From: Marilutibacter penaei
GTDB taxonomy: Bacteria; Pseudomonadota; Gammaproteobacteria; Xanthomonadales; Xanthomonadaceae
Reading direction: 5' to 3'
Assembly: GCF_014145395.1 (NCBI RefSeq)
Contig: NZ_JACHTE010000006.1
Span: forward strand, 1 to 64,000
Length of the DNA: 64,000 nucleotides
Shown: piece by piece, positions 16,348-27,837 of the stretch
Layout of the letters: the number at the start of each line of letters is the position of its first letter
Position numbering within the stretch: position 1 is the stretch's first letter
Notes under the pieces: model-generated
Seen by the model: only the letters and a program-made list of their open reading frames with translations
Database searches by the model: none
Told to the model about the DNA's origin: nothing
Translations under genes and position numbers: made by a program

Positions 16348-16698
16348 ATGGCGACGCATACCGGCAGCTGCCACTGCGGCGACGTGACGTTCGAGGTGGA
16401 GGGCACGATCGACGCGGGCATGGCCTGCAACTGCTCGATCTGCCGGCGCAAGGGGGCGCTGCTGTGGTTCGTGCCGCGCGAGGCGCTGCGCGTCACCGCG
16501 GGCGAAGCGAAGCTGAAGGACTACACGTTCAACAAGCACGTGATCCACCACACGTTCTGTCCTGCGTGCGGCATCCACGCGTTCGGCCATGGCACGGGAC
16601 CGGATGGGCGTGAGATGGCCGCGATCAACCTGCGTTGCGTGGATGGCGTCGACCTCGAGGCACTGAAGGTCCACCACTACGACGGCGCCGCCTTGTGA
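16348..16698 (+). CDS. GFA family (glutathione-dependent formaldehyde-activating enzyme-like) protein
   Basis: 116-residue zinc-binding protein of the GFA/CENP-V fold. The cysteine pattern GSCHCGDVTF, CNCSICRRKG and CPACGIHAFG is complete, giving two zinc sites. Family members act on S-hydroxymethylglutathione or related thiol adducts; the substrate here is not known. AAGGAG at 16335-16340 sets the start. A decayed second copy follows directly. Confidence 0.9.
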   Translation: MATHTGSCHCGDVTFEVEGTIDAGMACNCSICRRKGALLWFVPREALRVTAGEAKLKDYTFNKHVIHHTFCPACGIHAFGHGTGPDGREMAAINLRCVDGVDLEALKVHHYDGAAL

Positions 16699-16856
16699 AC
16701 CCCGGCGGCACGCGGGCCCGCCCGCTTGCCGGCCCCTGCGCCTGCGACGAGGTCCACTTCCGCGCCGACGCCGCGCCGCGGGTCGTCCATGGCATCCACT
16801 GCAGCGGGAGCCGGCGCGAAGCGGGACGCGCGTTCGCCCTCAACGGGATGGTTTGA
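16698..16856 (+). pseudogene. Remnant of a second GFA-family gene
   Basis: The frame after the GFA stop encodes GPCACDEVHFRADAAPRVVH and then HCSGSRREAGRAFALNGMV before a stop. This lines up with the first half of a GFA domain: the CxC start is kept, the CHCxxCR motif is changed to HCSGSR, and the protein ends halfway. The missing second cysteine and the lost C-terminal zinc site mark it as broken. It is probably a decayed tandem neighbour. The resemblance was judged by eye. Confidence 0.55.
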
Positions 16857-16936
16857 CGCGACCGGGACGCGAAGATGTGCCTGGGCTGTAGCCAGCGCGT
16901 TGAACCGCCCGGCCGGCCACGCGCGGGCAGCGACGG

Positions 16937-17311
16937 TCAGTCGCCCAACAAGGCCAGCAGGCCCTTGCGGCGGGCCGGCTTGAGGGCGCGGAAACGGTCC
17001 AGCAGCAGGGCCTCCTCGGCCGTGCGGACGGCGTGGGCCGGATAGGGGGTGGCCCGCTCGCGGACACGGCGTCCGGCGGACGACGCGCCCGTTACCTCTC
17101 CCGCCAGTCCTTCGATCAGCGTATCCAGGCTGAGCCCGTGTCGGGCCAGCAGGGCACGGATCTCGGCGAGGCTCTCCAGGCGCGGCTGTGCCTGGCCACT
17201 CTCCCATTTGGAGACGGTGGCCTTGGAAACGTTGAGTTCGAAACCGAGTTGCTCCTGGGACCAGCCCTGATCGTCCCGGAAGCGTTTCAGCCGCACGCCG
17301 AAGTGCTCCAT
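16937..17311 (-). CDS. XRE-family transcriptional regulator
   Basis: 124-residue protein with an N-terminal Cro/CI helix-turn-helix (WSQEQLGFELNVSKATVSKWESGQAQPR split over about residues 17-45). A helical C-terminal part ends in FRALKPARRKGLLALLGD. It is divergent from the first of two secreted paralogues, with 348 bp between, so it may control them. An inverted repeat in that spacer (17365-17386) is a candidate operator. CAGAAT stands six bases before ATG 17311 and no ribosome binding site is visible. Confidence 0.85.
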   Translation of the reverse strand: MEHFGVRLKRFRDDQGWSQEQLGFELNVSKATVSKWESGQAQPRLESLAEIRALLARHGLSLDTLIEGLAGEVTGASSAGRRVRERATPYPAHAVRTAEEALLLDRFRALKPARRKGLLALLGD

Positions 17312-17659
17312 GGCCGGATTCTGTGGCCATCGCCACGGCGTGTCGTTTCTACTTGTTGACACTGGATGTTTCTTTATGGAAACATCAGGCTTGGCTTCAG
17401 GGAATCGATGCAATGCACGGACCGCTCGACATCCGCCACGTCGCGACGCCGCCGGCCCCGCCGGGCGGTGCCCCTGGCCGTTGGCGCTTCGCCGGCACCC
17501 GACCGGACTGACCGTCCCCGCCCTGCTCCGCGGATGCCGGCACGCGGGGTGGGACAGCCCCCCGACCTGCCGGGACCGCGCGCGAGGCCGGTGCGCGGGC
17601 CTCTGGATGGAGGCCACCCGGTCCACGGAGACCCACCCCGCTCGAAAAGGAGTTCGAAC
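17312..17659. other. Divergent regulatory spacer
   Basis: 348 bp between the XRE regulator and the first VVVCNNC gene. It contains an inverted repeat at 17365-17386, a TTGACA hexamer at 17356-17361 on the plus strand, and AAAAGGAG before the downstream gene. No gene is supported. Confidence 0.6.
17365..17386. promoter_or_regulatory. Candidate XRE operator
   Basis: Eight-base arms GATGTTTC and GAAACATC flank TTTATG, forming an A+T-rich dyad in otherwise G+C-rich DNA. Its size suits a Cro/CI-type dimer. It starts 54 bp upstream of the XRE start codon and overlaps the region after a TTGACA on the plus strand. Confidence 0.5.
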
Positions 17660-18394
17660 ATGCGAGAACGCCCCTATCTCACTCCCGGCCTGCTGGCCTT
17701 CCTGGGCCTCATGGCGGCCTCGGGCGACGTGCCCGCGGGCGGCGTGGTGGTCTGCAACAACTGCACGTCGGTCACCCGTGCGGCACGGCAGGGTGGCAGC
17801 GGGATCGTCATCGTGTCCGACTTCAGCCGTGGCCAGCTCTGGGGCTTCCGCAACGAATTCGACCGTGGCACCGGCGAGCACCTGCCGCTGCCGGCGGCGA
17901 TTCCCGCCCCGATCCGCCACAGCCATGCGCTCACTCTCGCCGCGGCCGCGGGTGCCCAGGCCGACCTCGTGCTGCGGCAGGGCGATCCCAGCGGCAATGC
18001 CTTCCCGTTTCCCGACGGCTTCGACGGCTGGACCGCGCACGACGTGGCCACCGACAACCGCATGCGGGTCCGGTTCGGCCAGGCGCTCGCGGCAGCCTAT
18101 GCCGGCGCCATCACGTCGTCCGCGGCCTGGAACGACCTGGCGATGTCACTGAAGTCGCTGGCGCTCAACTGGCTCGCCGGCCATCACGCGATCACACAGG
18201 TCACCCTCGCCGTGCACTGGCGGGACGGCAGCACCTCTCCCATGGCGATCCGTCGCGGCCGCAGTGCCCGGGCCACGCTGCTGCCCGTCCCACGCGCCGC
18301 GCCGCAGCGCAGTCCCCACGCGAAGCACGCCGTTCCCCCGACCCTCGAACCCTGTCGTCCACCCACCGGTCGCCGTCACGGCATGCCGGGCTGA
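17660..18394 (+). CDS. Secreted protein of unknown family, VVVCNNC paralogue 1
   Basis: 244-residue protein with a signal peptide (about residues 1-26) directly followed by GGVVVCNNC. It shares with the next gene the segments ARQGGxGxV, LWxFxNExDRxTG, FPDGF, ALAAxYxGAxTSS and WxDGS, which shows tandem duplication. The two diverge after about residue 195. Here the C-terminus is arginine- and proline-rich with no resemblance to the partner and looks frameshifted or decayed. AAAAGGAG precedes ATG 17660. No known domain was recognised; the CxxC pair just after the signal peptide is the most striking feature. Confidence 0.7.
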   Translation: MRERPYLTPGLLAFLGLMAASGDVPAGGVVVCNNCTSVTRAARQGGSGIVIVSDFSRGQLWGFRNEFDRGTGEHLPLPAAIPAPIRHSHALTLAAAAGAQADLVLRQGDPSGNAFPFPDGFDGWTAHDVATDNRMRVRFGQALAAAYAGAITSSAAWNDLAMSLKSLALNWLAGHHAITQVTLAVHWRDGSTSPMAIRRGRSARATLLPVPRAAPQRSPHAKHAVPPTLEPCRPPTGRRHGMPG

Positions 18395-18506
18395 GCAGAC
18401 GCCGCCCCCGTCATCCGGACCAGCGTTCACTGCGTTCCACCCCGCGTTCCACCCACACGCCCTTCGATTCACCCACACGCCCTTCAAAAGGAACAGGAGG
18501 CTTTCC

Positions 18507-19361
18507 ATGCGTCATTCGTCCCCCTTCACACACCCCATCCTGCAGGTCGCGGTCGCCGCTGCGCTCCTGGCAGGCAACCCCATCTCCGCCGAGGCAGCAG
18601 GGGTCGTGGTCTGCAACAACTGCGCCGCCCCCCAACAGGCCGCGCGGCAAGGCGGTCCCGGCATGGTGTTCGTGCCGGATTTCCGGAACAAGAAGCTCTG
18701 GGCGTTCGAGAACGAACGCGATCGCGAGACCGGGCAGCTGATGCCGATGCCGCGCCAGGTGCCCGGCAGCGTCTCGTCCTCGTACGGCCGGGTCGTCAAC
18801 ATTCCCAATCCCGCGGGGGCCGAAGTCATCATCCGGCAGGACGGCACGGGGCGGAACGCCAATCTGTTCCCGGACGGCTTCGAGAATGCCAATGCCGCGC
18901 TGGTGGCCGGTGACGTGAACCTCCAGGCCGCCCTTGGGCGCGCACTGGCCGCGAACTACGTCGGCGCCACCACCAGTTCCGTCGCGATCAACGACCTTGC
19001 CTTCGAGCTGATTTCCCTCGGCATCGACTTCATGGGGGCGGCGGTCGGCTTCGAGAGCATCACGATCACGCTGGTCTGGAACGACGGGAGCCGGACCGTC
19101 ATGAGCATGTCAGGCGATCACACCACCGAAGCCGCCTATGTGCGCGGCAAGAGCTACGACAGGGACGGCAACCGGCTGCCCGACGCAAGTGCCATCCATG
19201 ACGGTGACAACTACATCGGTGGCTACACCTTCCGCCGGGAGTCCACCATCGAGGACTGGGTGAATACCGCCAGCCAGTACGGCATCCCCGTCAGCGGCAC
19301 GCGCAGCAACCGCATGTCCTGCAGCTGGGACGGCAACCGGCTGACCTGCCGGTTCTACTGA
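18507..19361 (+). CDS. Secreted protein of unknown family, VVVCNNC paralogue 2
   Basis: 284-residue exported protein. The signal peptide ends about SAEA-A (residue 31) and the mature protein starts GVVVCNNC. The middle has IIRQDGTGRNANLFPDGFENA and ATTSSVAINDLAFEL. The C-terminal third, absent from paralogue 1, holds SYDRDGNRLPDASAIHDGDN and ends in a second cysteine pair CSWDGNRLTCRFY. AGGAGG at 18495-18500 gives a strong ribosome binding site. A strong terminator follows, so the pair forms its own transcription unit next to an XRE regulator. Function is not known. Confidence 0.75.
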   Translation: MRHSSPFTHPILQVAVAAALLAGNPISAEAAGVVVCNNCAAPQQAARQGGPGMVFVPDFRNKKLWAFENERDRETGQLMPMPRQVPGSVSSSYGRVVNIPNPAGAEVIIRQDGTGRNANLFPDGFENANAALVAGDVNLQAALGRALAANYVGATTSSVAINDLAFELISLGIDFMGAAVGFESITITLVWNDGSRTVMSMSGDHTTEAAYVRGKSYDRDGNRLPDASAIHDGDNYIGGYTFRRESTIEDWVNTASQYGIPVSGTRSNRMSCSWDGNRLTCRFY

Positions 19362-19461
19362 CGCGCGCGGACTGGACCCCCGCACGCACCGGTACTGCAA
19401 CACGCCGTCACTGCAGGACCGGGTACGCCCCCGCAACCCCTCACAGGCGCCAGCGACGTTT

Positions 19462-19510
19462 GGCCGCGCCTGCATGCGTCCCATGGCGCATGCATCGCGC
19501 GGCCTTTTTT
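19462..19510 (+). terminator. Strong Rho-independent terminator
   Basis: A long stem (19462-19478 with 19487-19504, one bulge) is followed by six T residues at 19505-19510. It ends the transcription unit of the two secreted paralogues. Confidence 0.88.
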
Positions 19511-19614
19511 CTTGGTTCATCTCCCCACTCCGGGGAGACGGCTTCGGAAGGCGTCGCCGCCCATCGGGAGATGAACCTTTTTCTTCCAGCGGACGCGTGC
19601 GTCTGTAGCGGGTC

Positions 19615-20784
19615 TCAGTCGACCACGCGGCAGAACACCGCCTTGAGGTAACGGGACTCCTGCACGCCCGCGATCCACGGATGGTCTGGACCGGCGCCGG
19701 CGACCTTGAGCACCTGCACGGTGCGGCCGGCATAGAAGGCGGCGCGGCGCAGCATGTCGAGGAACTGCTCCTCGCTGACGAGGCCGGTGCAGGAGAAGGT
19801 CGCGAACAGTCCGCCCGGCTTGACCACGCCCAGCGCGAGCTTGTTCATGTCCAGGTACTTCTTGAGCGCCGGGATGACCTGGTCGCGGTCGCGGGTCATC
19901 TTGGCCGGGTCGAGGATCACCATGTCGAACTGCTCGCCCGCATTCGCGGCATCCCGCAGCCACGGGAAGATGTCGGCCTGCACGAAGCGCGGACGCACGT
20001 TGTTCAACTTCGCGTTGCCCTTGGCGATCTCGATGACGTCGGCGTCGATGTCGATGCCGACGACTTCGCTGGCGCCACGCACGGCCGCGTACACAGCGAA
20101 ACCGCCGGTGTTGCAGCACAGGTCGAGCACCCGGCGACCTTCGGCCTGCCGCGACAGCCACTCGCGATTCTCGCGCTGGTCGGCAAAGAAGCCGGTCTTG
20201 TGGGCGCCGGCCGGATCGGCGCGGAAGCGGATGCCATGCTCGGTGATGACGGCCGGCGGCACCGGCGGGTTGCCGCGGAAGTCGAAACTCTCCTGCTTCT
20301 GCACGTGCTCGTCGGCGAAGCTGTAGAAACGGCAGCCGGGGAACTGCGCCGAGAGTGCGTCGTAGATCCACTCGCGGTGGCGGAACATGCCGGCGCTGAA
20401 GAACTCGACCACGACGAGATCGTCATAGCGGTCGACCACCAGGCCTGAGAGCCCGTCACCCTCACTGTGGACCACCCGCCAGGCATTGCTGGTTGCGTCC
20501 AGCTTCAGCGTGTCGCGGCGCAGTGCGACAGCCTCGCCGATCTTGCGGGCGAACCAGGCGGCGTCGACCGGCACGTTGGGGTCGGTCTCCAGGATCCGCA
20601 CCGAGATCCGCGAGTGGCCGTTGTAGAACCCGCGGCCGATCCACTCGCCGTCCACGCCGATGACGTCGACGATGCTGCCGGGCTTCGGCCTCGGATTCGG
20701 CTTGTCGACCAGGCGCTGGAAGATCCAGGGGTGGCTGGACTTCCAGGCGTTCTTCAGATGGACGGTGGGGAGCGGCGCATTCAT
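19615..20784 (-). CDS. rlmI: Class I rRNA methyltransferase, RlmI type
   Basis: 389-residue SAM-dependent 23S rRNA cytosine-5 methyltransferase. The N-terminal PUA-like domain is about residues 1-70 (SSHPWIFQRLVD). The central EEHEAD-like domain contains HKTGFFADQRENR. SAM motif I is VLDLCCNTGGFAVYAA (about 215-230), and the catalytic region has VILDPAKMTRD and ATFSCTG with its cysteine. TACAAT lies six bases before ATG 20784 with no ribosome binding site, so this may be a leaderless gene. It is convergent with the secreted paralogues. Confidence 0.9.
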   Translation of the reverse strand: MNAPLPTVHLKNAWKSSHPWIFQRLVDKPNPRPKPGSIVDVIGVDGEWIGRGFYNGHSRISVRILETDPNVPVDAAWFARKIGEAVALRRDTLKLDATSNAWRVVHSEGDGLSGLVVDRYDDLVVVEFFSAGMFRHREWIYDALSAQFPGCRFYSFADEHVQKQESFDFRGNPPVPPAVITEHGIRFRADPAGAHKTGFFADQRENREWLSRQAEGRRVLDLCCNTGGFAVYAAVRGASEVVGIDIDADVIEIAKGNAKLNNVRPRFVQADIFPWLRDAANAGEQFDMVILDPAKMTRDRDQVIPALKKYLDMNKLALGVVKPGGLFATFSCTGLVSEEQFLDMLRRAAFYAGRTVQVLKVAGAGPDHPWIAGVQESRYLKAVFCRVVD

Positions 20785-20854
20785 CCCGCCATTGTACCGG
20801 CGCGACCTGCACCGCCGATTGACGCAGGGCCCGCGGGCGCCCAGAATCGCGGCC

Positions 20855-21048
20855 ACAGAAGGGGAGTAGCTCCCAACTTCGCCGTCGTCATTACGAGTTG
20901 CCGGGTTTCATCCGCGCGACTCCGGCCCGAAGGCGACCCGGCTCCTGCAGGAGCGGGCTCGCGAGCAAGACCTTCGCCGCAAGGCGGAGGTCTGTCCGGA
21001 ACCCACCGAAACAGCCCGAGCCACGCGGTTCGGGCTTTTCTTTTTCCG
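20855..21048 (+). ncRNA. yybP-ykoY manganese riboswitch
   Basis: The leader of the terC gene contains the hallmark GGGGAGTAGC (20861-20870), then helical arms, and ends with a 10-bp hairpin (21013-21036, tetraloop ACGC) followed by TTTTCTTTTT. This is the layout of the yybP-ykoY class, which senses Mn2+ and controls TerC/MntP exporters. The Xanthomonas oryzae member of the class has been studied structurally. The terminator just before the ribosome binding site suggests transcriptional control: high Mn2+ would favour readthrough. Confidence 0.85.
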
Positions 21049-21055
21049 GAGACGC

Positions 21056-22018
21056 ATGGCAATGGAAACGATCGGCAGTCCCCTGCTCTGGGGTGTATTC
21101 GCGGTGCTGGTGATCCTGGCGCTCCAGGCCGACCTGGTGCTGATGCGGCATGGCGGACCCCACAAGGTCACCGTGCGCGAAGCGGCCTGGTGGAGCCTGG
21201 GCTGGGTGGTGCTGGCCCTGGCCTTCAACGCCGGTCTGTGGTGGTACCTGAAGGGCACCGCCGGGCCGGAGGTCGCCAACCGGATCGGGCTGGAGTTCCT
21301 GACCGGTTATCTGGTCGAGAAGTCGCTGGCAGTCGACAACATCTTCGTCTTCCTGACGATCTTCACCTTCTTCGCCGTCCCCGAGATCCAGCGCCAGCGC
21401 GCGCTGGTGATCGGCGTGCTCGGCGCGATCGTGCTGCGCGCGATCATGATCTTCGCCGGCGCCGCCCTGCTGGCCCGCTTCCACTGGATGCTTTACGTGT
21501 TCGGCGTGTTCCTGCTGGTCACCGGCGTCAAGATGTGGATCGCCGCGGGCCAGGAGCCCGACCTCGCGGAGAACCCCGTCCTGCGCTGGATGCGCGGGCA
21601 CCTGCCGCTGCTGAAGCAGTACCAGGGCAACGCGCTGACCGTGGTCCGGGGCGGGCGGCGCCTGTACACGCCGCTGTTCGTGGTCATCGTGATGATCGCG
21701 ATCACCGACGTGATCTTCGCGGTCGACAGCATCCCGGCGATCTTCGCGATCACCTACGACCCGTTCATCGTGCTGACGTCCAATGTCTTCGCGGTGCTCG
21801 GTCTGCGCGCGATGTTCTTCCTGCTCGCCGGCATGGCCGACCGCTTCCACCTGCTCCCCTACGGCCTGGCGCTGGTGCTGGCGTTCATCGGCACCAAGAT
21901 GCTGGTCATCGACCTGTACAAGATCCCGGTCCTGGTGTCGCTGGCCGTGGTCGCGGTGATCCTGGCGGCCACGATGCTCCTCAGCGTGCTGGTGCCCGCG
22001 CGCGAAAAGGGCCATTAG
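21056..22018 (+). CDS. TerC/Alx family integral membrane protein (probable Mn exporter)
   Basis: 320-residue membrane protein of the TerC family with about nine helices. The acidic family motifs FLTGYLVEKSLAVDNIFVFL (about residues 80-100) and ITDVIFAVDSIPAIFAIT (about 220-238) are present and carry the aspartates thought to bind metal. Homologues such as Alx and MeeY export manganese. A Mn riboswitch upstream strongly supports that role. GGAG lies at 21048-21051. Confidence 0.9.
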   Translation: MAMETIGSPLLWGVFAVLVILALQADLVLMRHGGPHKVTVREAAWWSLGWVVLALAFNAGLWWYLKGTAGPEVANRIGLEFLTGYLVEKSLAVDNIFVFLTIFTFFAVPEIQRQRALVIGVLGAIVLRAIMIFAGAALLARFHWMLYVFGVFLLVTGVKMWIAAGQEPDLAENPVLRWMRGHLPLLKQYQGNALTVVRGGRRLYTPLFVVIVMIAITDVIFAVDSIPAIFAITYDPFIVLTSNVFAVLGLRAMFFLLAGMADRFHLLPYGLALVLAFIGTKMLVIDLYKIPVLVSLAVVAVILAATMLLSVLVPAREKGH

Positions 22019-22087
22019 CCCCGGGCGGGACACAGTCGCCCGTGGGCGGGACTTGCAAACCCGCCCGCGGGCTGCCATCTGGATTCC

Positions 22088-22861
22088 ATGCACCTGCCCA
22101 CCGACGCCGAGATCGCCGACACCCCCGACCAGCGCCAGGCCGACAAGCGCCGCTGGCTGCGGGCCTTCAACCTCAGCCTGGGTTTCGTAGGCCTGCTGCT
22201 GGGCGTGTTCCTCGCCCAGCCGCACTTCGATGTCAGCCGCTGGACGGTGAACCCGGGCGAGCTGTCGGGCCTGTTGGGCGTGTTGACCGCGCCGCTGCTG
22301 CACGGCTCGTTCGAACACTTCGCCGCGAATGCGGTCGCCCTGCTGATGCTCGGCACGCTGGCCGGCGGCATGTACCCCAAGGCGACGCTGCGCGCGCTGC
22401 CCTTGATCTGGCTGGGTTCGGGCCTCGGTGCCTGGCTGCTGGGCGATGCCGGATCCCATCACCTGGGCGCGAGCGGCCTGACCCACGGCCTGATGTTCAT
22501 GGTGTTCCTGCTGGGCCTGCTGCGGCGCGACCGCCCGGCTGTTGCCGCGTCGATGGCGGCGTTCCTGTTCTACGGCGGCATGCTGCTGACCGTGCTGCCA
22601 CGCGAGCCCGGCGTGTCCTGGCAGGCCCACCTGGGCGGTGCACTCGGCGGCGTCTTGGCGGCATGGCTGTTCCGCCGGCTGGACCCGCAGCCGCCGCGCA
22701 AGCGCTACAGCTGGGAAGACGAGGATGAGCTCGATCCCGTGGCCGAATCCGACCGCCGCGAGTTCGAGCCCGAGGGCCCACGCGACGTGCCGGTGATCTG
22801 GCAGCGGCCAACGCCCGCCGACGAGCGCGGCAAGGTGCTGCCGTTCCCGCGGCGCGACTGA
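22088..22861 (+). CDS. Rhomboid family intramembrane serine protease
   Basis: 257-residue membrane protease with six helices. The catalytic serine is in GASGLTHG (about residue 130) and the histidine in WQAHLGGALGG (about 182). HGSFEHFAANAVAL is the conserved helix-2 segment with oxyanion residues. A cytoplasmic C-terminal tail of about 60 residues is acidic and has no recognised domain. The substrate is unknown. Confidence 0.9.
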   Translation: MHLPTDAEIADTPDQRQADKRRWLRAFNLSLGFVGLLLGVFLAQPHFDVSRWTVNPGELSGLLGVLTAPLLHGSFEHFAANAVALLMLGTLAGGMYPKATLRALPLIWLGSGLGAWLLGDAGSHHLGASGLTHGLMFMVFLLGLLRRDRPAVAASMAAFLFYGGMLLTVLPREPGVSWQAHLGGALGGVLAAWLFRRLDPQPPRKRYSWEDEDELDPVAESDRREFEPEGPRDVPVIWQRPTPADERGKVLPFPRRD

Positions 22862-23029
22862 ACACACCTCCCGCCAGGCCCGTCTCCGGCGGGCTCGCGG
22901 CAACCGCACGGCCTTGGCGCGCCGCCCGAAAGGACGCCGCCTTTCCCGACGAGGGCGGGAGAGGCGGCATCGGACCGGCGTGCTGGCCGGCGGGTACGTG
23001 CCTGGGCTCGCGGCCGGCGTCGCGCGGGA

Positions 23030-25417
<2,388 letters not shown>

Positions 25418-25444
25418 TCAGGCACAGACCATGGCGTTGCGCGG

Positions 25445-26784
25445 CTAGAGCAGGCCGTCGCGCTTGACCGCCAGGTAGCGCTCGACCAGGGAAGCCGCCA
25501 GCTGGTCGCAGGTGACGTCGAGCACCAGTACGCCGTGGTGCCGCAGCGCCTCGTGCGCCGCGCTGCGCTGTTGCAGGTACTGGGCGGTGGCACCGGCACG
25601 CAGGGCGCCGGGCAGGTCCTCCACCTCGCGGGCCAGCGCGTCGTCGAGCGCCTTCTCGCGCAGGCTGGCCACGCACACCAGGTGGCGCTTGCGCAGCAGC
25701 TGGACCGCTGCGAGCACATCGTCCATGTCCTCGTCGCGCAGGTTGGTCACCAGCATCACCAGCGAACGCCGGCGCTGGCGCACCGAGAGCTCGGTGGCGG
25801 CGGCGAGGAAGTCGGTGGCGACCGCGCTGGGCTGCAGCGCGTAGCTGCCGCGCAGCAGCCCCTCGATGGCGCCGGCACCGCGCCGCGGCGGGACCCACGC
25901 ATGGTCGCCGCCGGCGGCCAGCAGGCCAACCGCATCGCCCTGACGCAAGGCGAGGTAGGCCACGACCAGCGCCGCGTCGAGCACATGGTCGAAATGGGCC
26001 AGGCCGCGGCCGTCGTCGCCGGTGTCCTGGGCGAGCAGCCGGCGGCCGGTGTCGAGCAGCAGCACCAGCTGCTGGTTGCGCTCGTCCTGGTACTCGCGCG
26101 ATATCAGCTTGCGCGCCCGCGCGGTGGCCTTCCAGTCGACCTGGCGCAGGCTGTCGCCGAGGCGGTACTCGCGCATCTGGTGGAAGTCGGTGCCCTCGCC
26201 ACGCCGCCGCTTGAGGTGCGCGCCGACCAGCCGCGAGGCCTGCTCGGCGGAGAACATCGCGAACTTCGCCAGCGGCGCGAAATTGGGGAACACGCGCACC
26301 GGCTGCGCTTCGCCGACGATGCGGTCCTGCCACCACAGGCGCCATGGCGCATGCAGGCGCAGCTGCACGCCATCGAAGGCGAAGTCGCCGCGTTCGCCGG
26401 CGCGCAGGCGGTAGTCGAAGCGGGTCGATTCGCCCCGGCGCAGCCGCAGGTATCGCGGCAACCCGTGGGCCGTCCAGCCTTCCGGATGGAGATCGAACAC
26501 CTCCACGCGCTGGGAGCGCACCGGTTGGAGCTCCAGGCTCACGGGGCGTTCGATGCCGATCGGCCAGGTGTCGGCCACGTGGCGTTGGACCCCGGGCGCG
26601 GGCGCGCGCCACAGGCGCAGCAGGTCGAGCAGGGCGACGACGGCCAACGCGACGCCGCTCCACCTCCAGACCGGCGTGGAGGCGGCGTGGAGGCTCGCCA
26701 CCAGGCCGAGCGTTGCCCATGCGCCCAGGGCCCCCAGCAGCGCCGGGGCAGGACGCGGCAGCGCGCGGCGCGCGGCCGTGCAGC

Positions 26785-26788
<4 letters not shown>
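25445..26788 (-). CDS. DUF58 domain protein
   Basis: 447-residue protein, last gene of the six-gene cluster. Two hydrophobic helices occupy the N-terminus (LGALGAWATLGLVASL and WSGVALAVVALLDLLRLW). The DUF58 core motif GTDFHQMREYRLGDSLRQVDWKATAR (split over about residues 215-240) leads into a VWA-like fold (LVLLLDTGRRL). MoxR-DUF58 pairs are widespread and are thought to act as chaperone/ATPase and von Willebrand-like partner. Its GTG start overlaps the moxR stop as GTGA (26785-26788). Confidence 0.9.

Positions 26789-27833
<1,045 letters not shown>

Positions 27834-27837
<4 letters not shown>

Noticed and set aside
22936-22972. Hairpin after the rhomboid gene as terminator of icd
   Set aside because: The stem is interrupted and lacks a T tract on either strand.
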